A stretch of 64,000 nucleotides of DNA. Source: Nemophila menziesii (Eukaryota > Streptophyta > Magnoliopsida > Boraginales > Hydrophyllaceae). Location of the stretch: contig JARWIR010000091.1 in assembly GCA_029959085.1 (NCBI GenBank), positions 1,922,001 to 1,986,000 of the forward strand. Direction: 5' to 3'. Each line of letters begins with the position of its first letter. Position 1 is the first letter of the stretch. Of this stretch, positions 47,275-59,917 are shown one piece after another. A program made the translations under genes and the position numbers. The notes under the pieces were generated by a model. The model was given only the letters and a program-made list of their open reading frames with translations, was not told where the DNA came from and made no database searches.

Positions 47275-50200
47275 TAGGGGTATTTTGGAACTGTCAAGGG
47301 ACGGGGTCCCCCTTGACGGTCCAAAACCTTAGGGAGCTTATCTCTAGGGGAAAACCCCAGGTTCTTGGTCTTTCGGAGACTAAGACTAAAAGAAAAAAGC
47401 TGCTACTACTTGCGAAGAAGCTAAAAATAAAACTATTATGGAGTGTTGATCTTGTTGGACTTTCTGGAGGACTAGCCTTGTTCGGCATGGACAACGTTGA
47501 TTGCGAGGTAACTTCTTCTGATGATAATCATATTTCTGCTTCTTTTTTGAGCCCTGAAGGCATTATTTGGTCTTTAAATTTTATCTATACAATCCCTGAT
47601 AAGGCAAATAAAGATAAGTTATGGGCCTTGATTAATTCTAAAACAAATGCAAACCCTGAATCCCCTAACTTATTTATAGGAGATTTTAATGATATTAGAC
47701 ACCAACAGGAAAAAATTGGGGGTAATCCTAAAACTTTATCTGAAATGCGAACCTTCAATAACTATATTTCCCTGAATAAGCTATCTGAAATCCCTGTTAA
47801 AGGTTGTTCTTTCACCTGGAGAAATAATAGAGATAATGAAGATCTTATAATTCAAAAATTGGATAGAGCTTTAGGTTCCCCTACTTGGATTAATACATTC
47901 CCTGAAGCCTGGATCCACAATGCCCCCCCTATAGGCTCGGATCATTCCCCTATGATCCTTCATCTATATGATCCCTCTGCTTCAAATATAAGAAAGAATT
48001 TAAAAATTGATCCTAATTGGCTAATAATCCCAACTTGTAGAACTGCTATTAATACTTGCCTATCTAATTCAGTTAATTTTAGTGGTGCTCCTCATATTAA
48101 ATTAGCTAAACGTTTGATTAGATGTAAAAAACCATTCTTAGATGGAAAAAAATCAATTTGAAGAACAATGCTACTATGATTAATCTTTTAACCAATAAAC
48201 TTGAAAAGCTTATGTCCTCTAATCCTCCCCCTCTTAAACCCAATGAATCCTTGTCTGATCTTTTCTCCTCAATTTCTTCTGAAATTGAGAAATATTGGTC
48301 CTTAGAGGAGAAATTCTGGGCCACGAGGTCTCGTATTAGATGGCTGAAATTGGGGGATAAAAACTCCAAATTTTTCCATCTTTCTACAAAAATTAGGAGA
48401 GCCTCTAACCGTATTATCAGTCTTCGCAAAGAAGACAATTCATGGACAGTTGGTTTTTCTGAGTTAAAAGATCATGTTACTGAGTTTTTCAATGATCTTT
48501 ATCAAGATCCTGGGCTTAGGGCTATTGACCCCATTTTGAGTCATATTCAACCCCTCATAACTGAAGAAGCGAATATCTCTCTTATGAGGCCAATTACCTT
48601 GGATGAATTGAAATTCGCTGCTTGGCAGATACATCCCTCAAAATCTCCAGGTCCTGATGGGCTCCCTGGAGCTTTTTTCCACCAACATTGAGATTTACTC
48701 AAATCAGATATCTTAGCCATCTGTAATGGGATCCTCGCTGGTTCTATCCCTTTGGATAAAATAAATGAAACTAATATTATCCTTATCCCAAAATGTAAAA
48801 ATCCCCAGAAGATAAACCAGTTTAGACCAATATCCTGCACAAATTTCCTCTACAAAATTTTGTCTAAAGTAATGGTTCTGAGACTTAGTGCTATTATTCC
48901 TAGGATTATATCCCCATGCCAATCTGCCTTCATCAAAGGAAGGTTGATCCAAGATAACATTATAATTGTACACGAAGTCATTCACAAGCTAAAACATCTT
49001 AGAGCTAATTCCATAAATAGTTTTTCTATCATAAAAGCTGATATTCACAAGGCTTACGACAGAGTAAGCTGGAACTTTCTTTTCTCCTTATTGGCTAAAT
49101 GGGCTTTTCTGCGAATTGGGTATCCTTCATTAAAAATTGTGTAACTTCTGTTAGTTTTAATATTATTTTGAATGGTAACCCTTCTAGTTCCTTCAAACCT
49201 TCTCGTGGATTGCGCCAGGGTGATCCATTATCCCCTTATTTGTTTACTATAGTCTCTAATCTACTCTCATCCCTGATTGAAAAAGATGTCCAGAATGGAT
49301 TAATTAAAGGAGTTAAATTGAGCAGAGTAAGCCCCAAAATTCATCATCTGCTTTTTGCAGATGATTCAATTTTCTTTCTTCAAAACTCTGCTTCTGAAAT
49401 CCACGCTTTTCGTGAGACTCTACATAGATTCTGTTTTGCCTCAGGTTTGGAAATAAATCGTAATAAATCCTCAATCCTTCTTAGTCCTAATACTACCCCA
49501 CATATGAAAATCCAACTCGAAGATGCATTTCGCATGCCTATTACTAGTGACTTAGGTCTCTATTTAGGTATCCCAACTGAGTGGGGTAATTCGAAAACTA
49601 AGGCAATGGATACTCTTGTATCTAAAATTGTTGATAAACTTAGTGGATGGAAACAATCTCTCCTATCCCTGGCAGGAAGATCAACCTTGATATCATCGAC
49701 TATTCACGCTTTCCCTACTTATTTCATGTCCATCCTAGCTATTCCTAAAGGAGTTACTAAAAAAATTAATTCGCTTACTAGCAACTTTCTTTGGGGTAGA
49801 GAGGAACACTTAGGCATCCACTGGTTAAGTTGGAATAGATTATCCTCACCAAAATTCCATGGTGGACTCGGTATTAAAAATCTGGAAGTCTTTAATTTGA
49901 CTTTATTAGCTAAACAGGCATGGTCCATCCTTAATAATCCTGACTCTCTAGTACACCTTGTCCTTAAAGGCCTTTACTTCAATGAAAAAGACTTCCTTAA
50001 TTCTCCTAAGATCCGTGGTGCCTCTTGGACCTGGAATAGCATGGCTAAGGGTCGAGAAGTATTAAAAAAGCACATTATTAAACCCATAGGAGATGGGCAT
50101 TACACTTTCATTTGGGAAGACAACTGGGCTGGTTCTTATCCCCCTAAACCTCCTCACTATAGTGAAGAGCCCACTTTCCCCAAATTTGTAGCTGATTTGA

Positions 50201-51444
50201 TAAACACTAATACAAAATCTTGGAAGGTTGATATGTTAAATTCACTGTTTTCCCCCGAAATAACTAAGATGATTACTGAGCTCAATATACCATGGACTGA
50301 TGGGCCTATAAATTATATCTGGCCCTATACTAACCATGGTATATATACCAGTAAATCTGGTTATTCACACGAGATAGAGAATTATATCCCTCCCCCTACT
50401 CATCCAACTCCGTCCTTATTCCCCAACCATGACCTTCTTTCACTCAGTTGGGCTTCTAAAGCTCCTTCCAAATTTAAATTCTTCTTTTGGAGGGTTATTC
50501 TTAACGCACTCTCAACTGAAAGAGACAGATTTGTTAGAAATTGCTCTAGTTCTGATTTGTGTAAAATCTGTCTCAAGGAGGAAGAAAACATAGAACATCT
50601 GTTTTTAAGATGTGATTGGGTTAGGAGAATGTGGTGTTTATCTCCTCTACATTGTAGTGTCGATCCATCCTCTATGGCTGGTCTTAATTGTTGGGTTGGA
50701 AATTTAATTGAGCAAGGCCAAAATAAAAAAGAAAAATCTAATATCCTTCTCACCATTATAGCCTGCCTTTGGACTATATGGATAATGCGAAATAAGAAAG
50801 TTATTGAAGATGTCCCTATTAATTTTGATACAGGATTAACTCTTATGAACTTAAATTGCAGGGATATCTTTTGTGCCGAACAGGATAGTAATCTAATCCC
50901 TCATCAGCCACATCTGCCAACATGGAAGTCCCTATCCCTGTTTTGGATCAAACCTCCCTCTAATGAAATAAAAATCAATGTGGATGCCTCGTTTGTTCCT
51001 GGAAAAGCATTCTCAGCCGCAGTTGCTCGTAATAGTGCAGGTGATGTAGTAACTGGCTTTGCCATGTCTTCTACAGCCTGCTCTAGTTTTGAAGCTGAAG
51101 CAATGGCGCTACGAAGTTCTCTTCTGTTTTCCATTGAACAAGTTCCTTCATGCACCAGTATTGAATCTGATGCAGAAGCAGTTCTTCAAGCCGTGCATTC
51201 TTCAAGCGCGTCCTTCCATTGGAAGGTTAGGCCTATCCTTGAAGATATTAGAAGCATGACTAAAGCCCACCCCCAGATTTTGATTCGTGGGATACGAAGA
51301 AGTGCTAACAAAGCAGCTGATTGGATTGTGAAGGCTTATTCTAGGAATTTATTATCAGTTAATTGGTTTTGCGTTTTACCGAATGATTTTGCTTCTATTA
51401 TCTGTAATGATGCTATGGTTTTTGACTCTGCTGGAGTAGGTTAA
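47271..51444 (+). pseudogene. LINE-A ORF2: endonuclease, RT, RNase H, lightly broken
   Basis: The endonuclease runs from 47271: VFWNCQG, LGLSETK (E36), GDFNDI, IGSDHSP. It shifts frame at about 48160. RT pieces follow: GDKNSKFFH, SKSPGPDGLPGAFFHQ, a TGA at 48689, then ISPCQSAFIKGRLIQDNI and KADIHKAYDRVSW. A second shift lies near 49105. The last frame (49099-51444) is open: GLRQGDPLSPYLF, catalytic FADD (49354-49365), the Cys/His tail CKICLKEEENIEHLFLRC, and a C-terminal RNase H (VDASF, FEAEAMAL, ESDAEAVL, RSANKAADWI). Two shifts and one stop are the only breaks seen. Confidence 0.9.
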
Positions 51445-51509
51445 CTACTCCATGCCTTTTGATCCCTTTTAATATAAGTTAATTTGCCTAAAAAAACCTT
51501 TCAATTACT

Positions 51510-51708
51510 TACCGATTTGTACACCTGTAGGGAGTAATTCCTCTAGTGGAAATTTTATATCACGGCACTGGGAGCTATCAACCCACTATTTTTGTATTGA
51601 CGGACTATTACCTTTTACTTACGTTTTAGTTTTTAGATTTTTTACAATATTTTGCTTTATGCACGTACAAATTCGATTTTGAATGTTGCTAATATTATTA
51701 ACCTATTA
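51510..51708 (+). repeat. Athila-like LTR fragment, part 2 beyond LINE-A
   Basis: gtacacctgtagggagtaattcc continues the LTR block seen as gatacttgcagtgagttcc in Athila-3. The fragment fades after about 51640. Confidence 0.45.
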
Positions 51709-51845
51709 GTTATTTTTACTTTTTTTTAATTAAATCAAATTTTATTAAAATGAAAATCAACTTCTAATATCCTTACAAACTTTTTAAAAGCCCATTTCTA
51801 TCAAACTAGAGGCCTAAGGCCCAACTTTGTAACTAACCTATTACA

Positions 51846-52301
51846 ATAAGGGTATGTTTGGATTGAGGGATTAGAAGGGGAGTGAAGGGATTATAAAGGA
51901 TAATAGTTATCCTTCCTTTGTTTGTATTATAAATTTTTGAAGGGATAAGTTATTAAAGGATTAAAGTTATACCTTCGAATCCTTTATATCCTATCCCTCC
52001 AATTTGGAGTCATTAGAAGGAAGGGATTAACTTTAATAGTAAAATATCTTTATTACCCTTATGTTCTATTTAAAATATATTTTATTAGGGGTATAAAAGT
52101 AATTTAGTTATAAAATAATCATTTCCTTTCCTTTACTTATACAATCCAAACACAACATTCAAATAATCCTTTACTAATATTTTCCTTTCTTTTTCTACTC
52201 AATCCAAACAAGATTAATACTCTCCCCTCCTTTCCTTTAATATACTATCCTTTCCTATACTTTAATAATTAATCCCCTCTATATCCAAACAAACCCTAAG
52301 G
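51846..52301. mobile_element. MITE, probable hAT type, 456 bp
   Basis: Imperfect terminal inverted repeats (left ATAAGGGTATGTTTGG; right end reads CTTAGGGTTTGTTTGG on the other strand). Flanked by the 8-bp direct repeat ctattaca (51838-51845 and 52302-52309). Internal sequence is AT-rich with many ccttt / aaagg words and does not code. It lies in the 3' UTR of LINE-B. Confidence 0.72.
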
Positions 52302-52375
52302 CTATTACATTTAAATTGACTATTTAAAATAAAAACGCGGCCCAAACAGGTTTTAAGTAGCCCATCTAGCCCACC

Positions 52376-54842
52376 TCCATAACTTCTTTAATTTTGCTCA
52401 CTAACTTCTCGGCCTTTTTCGTTTTAAACTTCTTTCTATTCACTTTAAAATTGAAAATTTCATTAATCTTCTTTATCATCTGTCTCTCATTAAGACATTT
52501 CCCTCCATGAATTCTTTCATTTCTTTCATTCCAAACACAGTAAATATTAGGGGTGTGCGCGGGTCGGTTTTGGATGAAAAATACTCAACCCACAAACCGC
52601 CCGTTGTTGTGCGGGTTTTGAAAAATGAGACCCGCATCCGCCCAATCCATTATATAAACCATTGAGTTTCGGGTTGAGCGGGTTGCGGGTGCATTGCGGG
52701 TGATTTAGTTTAATAAATGAGCCGAAATTGTATCCACAATCATTCGTCAGGATTATATTACAAATGCATGTTGCAACACAAATATAGTTTATGATACTCA
52801 TATACATTTTAAATCATCTCTAATTTTAAAAAATATAAAATGAGATTTTAGAAAAATAAATTTATGAATTAAACAAAAGATTGAGTTAATATCATAACTG
52901 AAATGAAAACAGGTTCATTTGAAAAAATATATTTGAATACCAAGGGATTTAAAAAAATTAAAATGGAAGGAATAAAAAAAGAAATATAGAGTGAGAATCA
53001 CATGACCATGCAAATTTATTTGAATAAAATGAGCAATACAATTTTTTCTAATAATTTATACTACATGGTAATCGGGTATGCGGGTTTGCGGGTTTCAAGT
53101 TTAAAATCCGCAACCCGCAAAAAGTGTATACTTTTTCCAAAATGTAAACCGTAACCCACCCAATTGAAAACTAACCCGTATTATTTCGGGTTAGTGTAAT
53201 CGGGTTGGTCGGGTTATGCGGGTTTTCTATCCCGATGCACACCCCTAGTAAATATATGAGGTAATTAGAAAACTCATTATATTTACCTTTTCTGCACCTG
53301 AAATTTGTAAAACACTTTCCACTATCTCATCCAAACTCGTTTTACAGTTAATGGAACAAGGTTTTAAAATCTCAAATAATATTCTCTTAGTGAAAGAACA
53401 AGTTACCATTAAATGCTGCATATCCTCAGTTTTCGCATCACAAAATACACAAAGTGGATCAACTTGTAATCCCCAACTAATCATCCTCTGTTTTGTTGGT
53501 AACTTGTCTTGTATAGCAAGCCAAGAGATGAAAGAACATCTCGGAATATTGAGCTTAGACCATATCACTTTGCACCAACTTACTTTATCCATTTTTACCC
53601 TTATTCTGCACAAAGTCTTTTTGAATGAGAAAAAATTTCCTTTACTCTCAGCCCAAATTATTACATCCTCTCCTTGTTTTAATTTGTAATCATTAATATA
53701 AGGTAACAGTTTACCTACACAAGGAGGTAATCTCCACCTATTACCACCAAAGCAGCTGTATAGTGTCCTGTCTTTGTTAAGGTTATACTTATCAAATTCT
53801 ACTCCAAGATATTCTTGCACATTCTTACCATCTATCCAATTATCCCACAATAGATAAGTAGACTTACCATTTCTTACTTTATGTGAGATAAATTCATAAG
53901 CAATGTTTCTGATCTTCATCAATTGCTTCCAAATCCAATAGTGAGCCTGTTTAATGTCTAAACTCCATATACACTTCCCTTGTATAATATTTTTGTGCAC
54001 CCATATACTCATTAAGTTTGTTTTCTGAGAGTACATTCTCCAAAAGGTGTATAGGAGACACACTTTATTCAAATCCTCTAAATTAGGTATACCAAGCCCT
54101 CCATATTCTTTTCATGTATAAATATTTTCCCAAGAAATTTTAGCACCACTTGCACCATCTGTATTACCCTTCCACAAAAAACTGCTCATCTTTTGATTAA
54201 GTTTGTATATAACTTGTTTTGGCAACAGGAATACCCTTCACCAAAACAAAATCTTTCTTACAAGAACACATCTCACTAATTCGGCTCTTCCAGCATATGG
54301 TAATAATCTTGATGACCAAACATTTATACTACTGCAAATATTTTCCACCAATTTGTTCCCATCAGATATAGATAGTTTCTTGGAGTTTAGGGGGAACCCC
54401 AAGGTATCTAACTGGCATTGATCCAATTTTTATTCCAAGAATTACAAATATATCATTCCTAACAGTTTGTTTTGCTCCACCAAAATATAATTCACTTTCG
54501 TTGAAGTTTATTTTGAGCCCTGAGAGTCTAGAGAATATATTGAGAGCCTCTTTAACTACTCTTGCATATTTAACATCTGCCTTTAAGAATATTAAAACAT
54601 CATCTGCAAAAATCAGGTGGTTTAACTTCATTTCCCTACATTTATGATGATAACTGAAGTCTTTCTTGTTAGCCATGTGATTGAAGAGCCCTGAGAAAAT
54701 TTCCATACATATAGCAAACAAATATGGGGAGAGAGGGTCTCCTTGCCTGAGCCCTCTCTTTCCTTTGAAATAACCACAGGATTGACCATTTAGACTGATA
54801 GAATATGATGGTGAACATATACACATTCTTATCCATTCAATG
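52376..54842 (-). pseudogene. LINE-B ORF2, C-terminal part
   Basis: 54826-54362 has GLRQGDPLSPYLFAICM and an intact catalytic FADD (54610-54599), then SGLKINFNES and RYLGVP. A frameshift near 54390 leads to the LPYAGRAELVR block. 54072-53245 carries the WIWKQLMKIRN region and a Cys/His tail (CVFCDAKTEDMQHLMVTC). The hAT element at 53247 puts a TAG into the frame; on the far side the same frame continues (VWNERNERIHGG near 52530-52495) to its natural stop TAG at 52378-52376. Confidence 0.85.
52548..53247. mobile_element. Non-autonomous hAT element, 700 bp
   Basis: 11-bp perfect terminal inverted repeats TAGGGGTGTGC / GCACACCCCTA and a perfect 8-bp target duplication gtaaatat (52540-52547 and 53248-53255), which is diagnostic of the hAT superfamily. 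Subterminal CGGGTT and GCGGGT words are dense at both ends, as expected for transposase sites. No transposase frame. It interrupts LINE-B ORF2. Confidence 0.95.
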
Positions 54843-56679
54843 AACTTTCTTGGGAAGTTAAAAGCATGAAGTGTACTGATGAGGAACTTCCAATTTACAC
54901 TATCATAGGCTTTTTGTAAGTCTAAGTTGATAGTGCACTTAGGTGTTGAATCTTTCTTTTCATATCCAGAACAACTTCATGTGCAACTAGTACATTGTCA
55001 CTTATGAATCTCCTGCCTACATAAGCAGCCTGATTTGGTGAGATAATTGAATTTAACACCCTTTTGAGCCTGTTTGAGATAGCTCTGGATATTGTCGTGT
55101 ATATAGTATTAACACAAGAGATTGGTCTGAACTTTTTTAGGCTTGAGGCATCCTTTTCTTTAGGTAGCAGAACTAAGTTTGTGGCATTTACTTGGCTTAG
55201 CAGTTTATTATTTTCCAAACATTGTCTAACTGCTTTAATAAAATCATCTCCTATAATGCTCCATGCAGCTTTATAAAAACATGAATTAAGTCCATCAGGT
55301 CCTGGACTTTTATTTTCATTTATAGAGAAAAGAGCCTCTTTAATTTCCTTATCTGAGAAAGGTTTAATCAAATCCTCAACTTGTTCATCAGTTAACTGAG
55401 TATGTATTAAATTCTTTAATGTTGAGATAGCACATACTTCTTCATTTATATCTTCTGTTCCCAGCAGAGTCTTGTAAAAACTAATAAACTCTGACTTTAT
55501 TTGTTCAGAATCAGTAATTATTTCACCATTTTCTTTAGTGAGAACTGAGACTTTATTTCTAGCATATCTTCCTTTGATTACTTTGTAGAAGTATGCTGAG
55601 TTACAATCCATATCAGTTGTGAAGGTGGCTTTAGCTTTTTGTCTCAATATATTGTGTTGAATTAGCATAGCATCTTCTAATTCCCTCTCCAATATTTTCT
55701 CCTCTCTGAGAACATCTTCATCAGTGTTACCTTCCATAATAAGAGTTTGCACTTTTGTCAGATGACTTTTAATAGACTCTATATTATTTGAGTTTCTTCT
55801 GAAGTATGTGTTGTTGAATTTCTTTAAGGCATCTTTAGTACACTTCTGCTTATAGCATAATTTGAACATTTGATTACCCTCAATGTTTTGGTTCCAGGCC
55901 ATCTTAACAGTTTCAATAAACTTCTCATGGGATGCCTATATATTAAAGAATTTGAAAGAGCTTGGATAGTGTTTTTTCTGATCACCAAATTCAACTTTCA
56001 AGGCACAGTGATCTGAAGTTGAAGGAGGGATGATAGTTACTTTTGATTCTTTTGTATCCATCCATTTTGCATTGATGAACACCCTATCTATTTTGCTAGC
56101 TCTTATTTCAGTTGTACTCTTGTTAGTCCATGTGTAATATTGGCCTGAGTAGTTATGTTCATATAAGTTTGCATCATCAAGGCACTCTGCAAATTCTAAG
56201 GCTCCATTTTCAAGCTCATCACAGTTAAGCCTATCTTGAATCTTCAAAATCTCATTGAAATCTCCAAGGACACAAACTCTATCTTTCTCATGGTCATTAC
56301 CCCACTGCACAATATCACTCCATAAGCTTCTTCTGTCTTTATCATTAAAGGCATATACAATGGCTATATAGTATATTTCCTTATTTTCAGTTGTCTCCAT
56401 CTCTATAAACATTGCTTGAGCTGTCTCTTTAAGAAGATTAACTTTAACACAGTTTTTATCCCACAAAATCCATATTCTACCCGAGTTATCTTTGTTGTAA
56501 TTGTGAATCATCTCTAAGTTTGAGAAATGGGCTTTTATTATAGCTGAGGCATTACTAACTTTAACTTTTGTTTCTAGTAGTCCAACTAAACTGACTTTAT
56601 TATGTACTAGAAAGTCTTTAACATCTGATTGACGCAAGACATTATTTATACCCCGTACGTTCCATGTAGCTAATATCAT
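54843..56679 (-). pseudogene. LINE-B ORF2, endonuclease and RT N-terminal part
   Basis: ATG at 56679 overlaps the ORF1 stop by four bases. The endonuclease has TWNVRGINN, LLETKV, LGDFNEI, YYTWTN and TSDHCALK. A TAG at 55938-55936 interrupts the frame after KFFNI; it continues in frame with AWNQNIEG, YFYKVIKGR, NKSPGPDGLNS, FRPISCVNTIY and PNQAAYVGRRFISDNVL. A frameshift near 54955 precedes the LDLQKAYDSVNW block. One nonsense change plus one shift. Confidence 0.87.
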
Positions 56680-57884
56680 ATATTTGGGGGTCTTGTTATT
56701 TCTTTACCTCCTTGTTTTATGAATTGAAGGACATCTCTATCAATATCATCTTCATCAGCTTGTAAGTCTTTATACTTGTTATTAGTTGATATAACTGTAT
56801 TGTTTCCTTTTGCACTTGTTTCACCTTGATATGTTACTTGTTTTCCTCGCGCATTTTTCCATTCACTTACTTTATCATCATTTCTTCCTTGATCATTAGT
56901 TTGAATACGTTTAGGCCTCCATACTTTCTGAATGTTGTTGCATTTAGCTTCAACTTGACCAAATTTATTACACTTCAAGCACAAGATCGGTTTCCAATCG
57001 TATTCAACTTTCACTTCATGTAAATCTTCTTTACCAACATCTACATAAACTGTCTCTGGTAATTCTTCTTTAGTATCAATCTCAACGCATACTCTAGCGT
57101 ATCCTAACCTCGTTTTTTACTCTGTGATCGAATCTATCTGCAAAGGGACTCCAATTCCACTTGCTACATAACCTAGACCACGTTGTGTCCATAAATTCAT
57201 TGGTACATTTATAAGTTTAGCCCATACCGGAATTCTTGTAACATCTATCGCTTCAAATTGAACATTTGGTGTCCAAGGTCTCAATAACAGAGGTTTACCG
57301 TTTATGTGCCAAAATTGTTCCATAGCTCTGTCACAATTTTGTTGATTTTCAAACTTGAACACATATAGCCCTTTACCACTCGATTTTACCTCTACTTTCC
57401 CTAATTTCTGCCATTGAAATTTAACGAAATTGGTGATAGCGTAGAAATTTGGAGGGTTATCGAGAAATTGACCTACTAGACAATTAACCCATTGTTCATC
57501 TCCTTCTTCGAACACATCCTTTGGTGGTTTTATAACTTTCTTCGCTCCTTGTTTTTCCGTCAAGTGAAAATCAAGTTTGAAAGTCTTGTCAACTCCTTTT
57601 TTGAAGAGAGTTGACCACATAGTGGGCTCTTTGTTGACATTTTGTTCTGGTGTCTCTTCTACTACTTGTATCGGAGTGTTAACCGGAGTATGGATTTTAG
57701 ATCTTTGAGTCGGTGATTGAGCTTCAACTGATATCTGAGTTTGAGATCTTTCAACGACATCATTTACTTCATTCGAGCTACTTGGAGAGAAGATTTCCCG
57801 TGTGATATTGCTATATTTTGTCTTTGTTCTCGGGATCGACTTTCCATTTTGATTCACTTTGTTTGAGTTTATCATTTTGGTCAT
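56676..57884 (-). pseudogene. LINE-B ORF1, one nonsense codon
   Basis: From the ATG at 57884: polar N-terminus, a DUF4283-like region (WVNCLVGQFLDNPPNF, LYVFKFENQQNCDRAME, WHINGKPLLLRPW, IPVWAKLINVPMNLW), then a TAA at 57119-57117. The same frame goes on (GYARVCVEI) to a knuckle CLKCNKFGQVEAKC where the expected His is Gln, so metal binding is probably lost. It ends TGA at 56678-56676, overlapping the ORF2 ATG. Confidence 0.85.
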
Positions 57885-58194
57885 TTTGAGATATGAACAC
57901 GAGAGAGGTGAAGGTTAATGGTAGGATTTTGTTTTAAGTGGTGGTCGGTTGAACAGGATAATGATGAATGGATAATGTTTTTTTTATGAATTTGACTTAG
58001 TGATAGATCCTAGATTTTGGGTAAAACACCAAATCAGAAAAAAGAAAAGCAAAAAATGTGTGTTTATGGCTGAAAATGGTGGAAAAAGGAAAAAATTTAG
58101 TAGAATAAAAGTTAGGTGGGATGAATGGCTAGAGAGGATTTTCCCTAGTGGTGACTCTCATTTGACTTTTTTTTTTTTTTTGTTATTTTTACTT

Positions 58195-59308
58195 ATTTAT
58201 TAAATTTATTTTTATTATTAGTTTCGATTAATATTTTTTAACACTGTACAATTTTATAATTCTCAAGGATATATTACAGTTATTTAAAAAAGGAGTTGAT
58301 CCCATTTCCATTGGAATGACTAAATATAGTCGGTTAACTTTTATAGACCTACGAGTTGGGTAACTGAATATGTGTTCATGTAAAAAGAAAAAGTACATAG
58401 ATAAAATACAATAATAATGGGAGGGGTTAAAAAAATTGAGCCCCATAGATTACTTGGGCAGTTCAGCTAAAGCACCCTGTTAAGGTGGATGGTTGATTAT
58501 TGTTTTATGTACCTTTATCATGGTTGTCATCCTTCTAAATTTTTGTCTTCTCAATAATCTTCTTAATTCGAGTTGTTGTCTTGAGAAAACAATTTGTTCT
58601 ATTGTATGATTAAGAAAAAATTCCTTGTTAATAATAGAACTCGAATAATATTCTAATTTGACTTATAATACATTATTTTCTTATCTATAAGAATTTGTGA
58701 GCAAGAAAGCCTAGGGAATATAATTCTTGATCCAACCCATGTATTAAAACTTGAGTCTTTATTTTTTAATTGTCATAATACTTTATAACTAATTTAATTC
58801 TCAATTTACTTAGAAAATGTATCATGGTTTGGAGTCCTTGATCGTATATGTTGGAGACCGCATTATAAACGAGTGTGTATTCAATGATGGTAACAAATAT
58901 TTAAGGAAAGGGAGTTTTATGGAGGAGGGATTTTGATAAATTTATGGGTTTATTCTGCCTAAGTTATATGTTTACCATTTATGTGGTTAATATTTAATTA
59001 GTCATCTAATCTATACAATAATTTATTTTCAACAAATATTTTTTATGACAAAACTATATTGTCTCTCAAACTTATTTTTCGTCCATAAAAAGTATATGTA
59101 AAAACTACAAGTGAGTTTTTCTTATTTTTTTTTTAAAATTTAAGGAGACTATATTCATGGATTAGGTTTGTTTCTACATTGATGGGAGCTAAAATTAGAC
59201 ACCTAAGTTAATTTATCTTAGATAATTTGTTTTTTTATTAATGTTGTATGATTAATATTTGAATGGATTAAAAAACACCATAAATAAATTTATACTCTTA
59301 GGAAAAGG
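58195..59308. other. AT-rich intergenic DNA, no feature seen
   Basis: Only short chance frames. A T run precedes it (58167-58180) at the LINE-B 5' edge. Confidence 0.4.
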
Positions 59309-59504
59309 TCTAGTATATAGGGTGATTGACCTATAGGATCTTAGAGACTAGATTTTTTGCCTAAAAAATGACAAATACTAAATACCCTTACTAACACTAA
59401 AAAACAAAAAAAGTGATGTCACTGTTCATCTCTCTCCACAATCCACCTACCTCCGATCTTCAACCACCGACCTCCGGCCTCCGATCACCGAACTCCGATC
59501 ACCA

Positions 59505-59705
59505 GAAAAAATGACAAGTATTCTACAAAAATGATGAGTACTGTAAATAAATTATGAGTACGCTGTAAAAGTGATGAGTATTCTATAAAAAGTGTTGAGT
59601 ATTGCAAAAAAATGTCGAGTATTGTAAAAAAATGATGAGTATTGTAAAACAAATGATGAGTACTCTGTAAAAACGATAAGTATACTGTAAAAATGATGAG
59701 TATTT
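59505..59705. repeat. Minisatellite, about 20 bp x 10
   Basis: Units of the form gatgagtattctgtaaaaat with variable length (18-24 bp), including gatgagtactgtaaataaatt and gttgagtattgcaaaaaaat. Confidence 0.8.
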
Positions 59706-59917
59706 CATTGCATTTCAAATTAATTACAAAGGAAAACAAAAAAAATAAAGATACTAACAACTAATACTGGTTGACCAGATCTGGTCAACAAAGAATCTAA
59801 TTCAGCGTACACAGTACGCACAATTCAAAAAAAGTCTCCATCGAGCAAGTTATCACGATCGCAAAAAATATCTGGTCACCACCGACCTTCGCATGGATCT
59901 AGCGCCACCACGAAAGC

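Larger units (their letters stand above)
44974..51495 (+). mobile_element. LINE-A, near full-length L1-clade LINE
   Basis: About 6.5 kb: 5' leader (pyrimidine-rich, 44974-45489), ORF1, ORF2 (endonuclease, RT, zinc-binding tail, RNase H), a short 3' UTR and an A tail (51490-51496). Flanked by acctttcaattact (44960-44973 and 51496-51509). Few disabling changes, so fairly young. Confidence 0.9.
51722..58181 (-). mobile_element. LINE-B, full-span L1-clade LINE
   Basis: On the minus strand: leader (58181-57885), ORF1, ORF2, 3' UTR, A tail at 51728-51721. Duplication gttatttttactt (51709-51721 and 58182-58194); it is T-rich, so slightly less certain, but it lies exactly at the A tail. It contains two MITEs (51846-52301 and 52548-53247). 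No RNase H domain follows the RT tail, unlike LINE-A. Confidence 0.82.

Noticed and set aside
59505..59705. CRISPR-like direct repeats
   Set aside because: Eukaryotic context, units vary in length and no unique spacers exist; it is a minisatellite.
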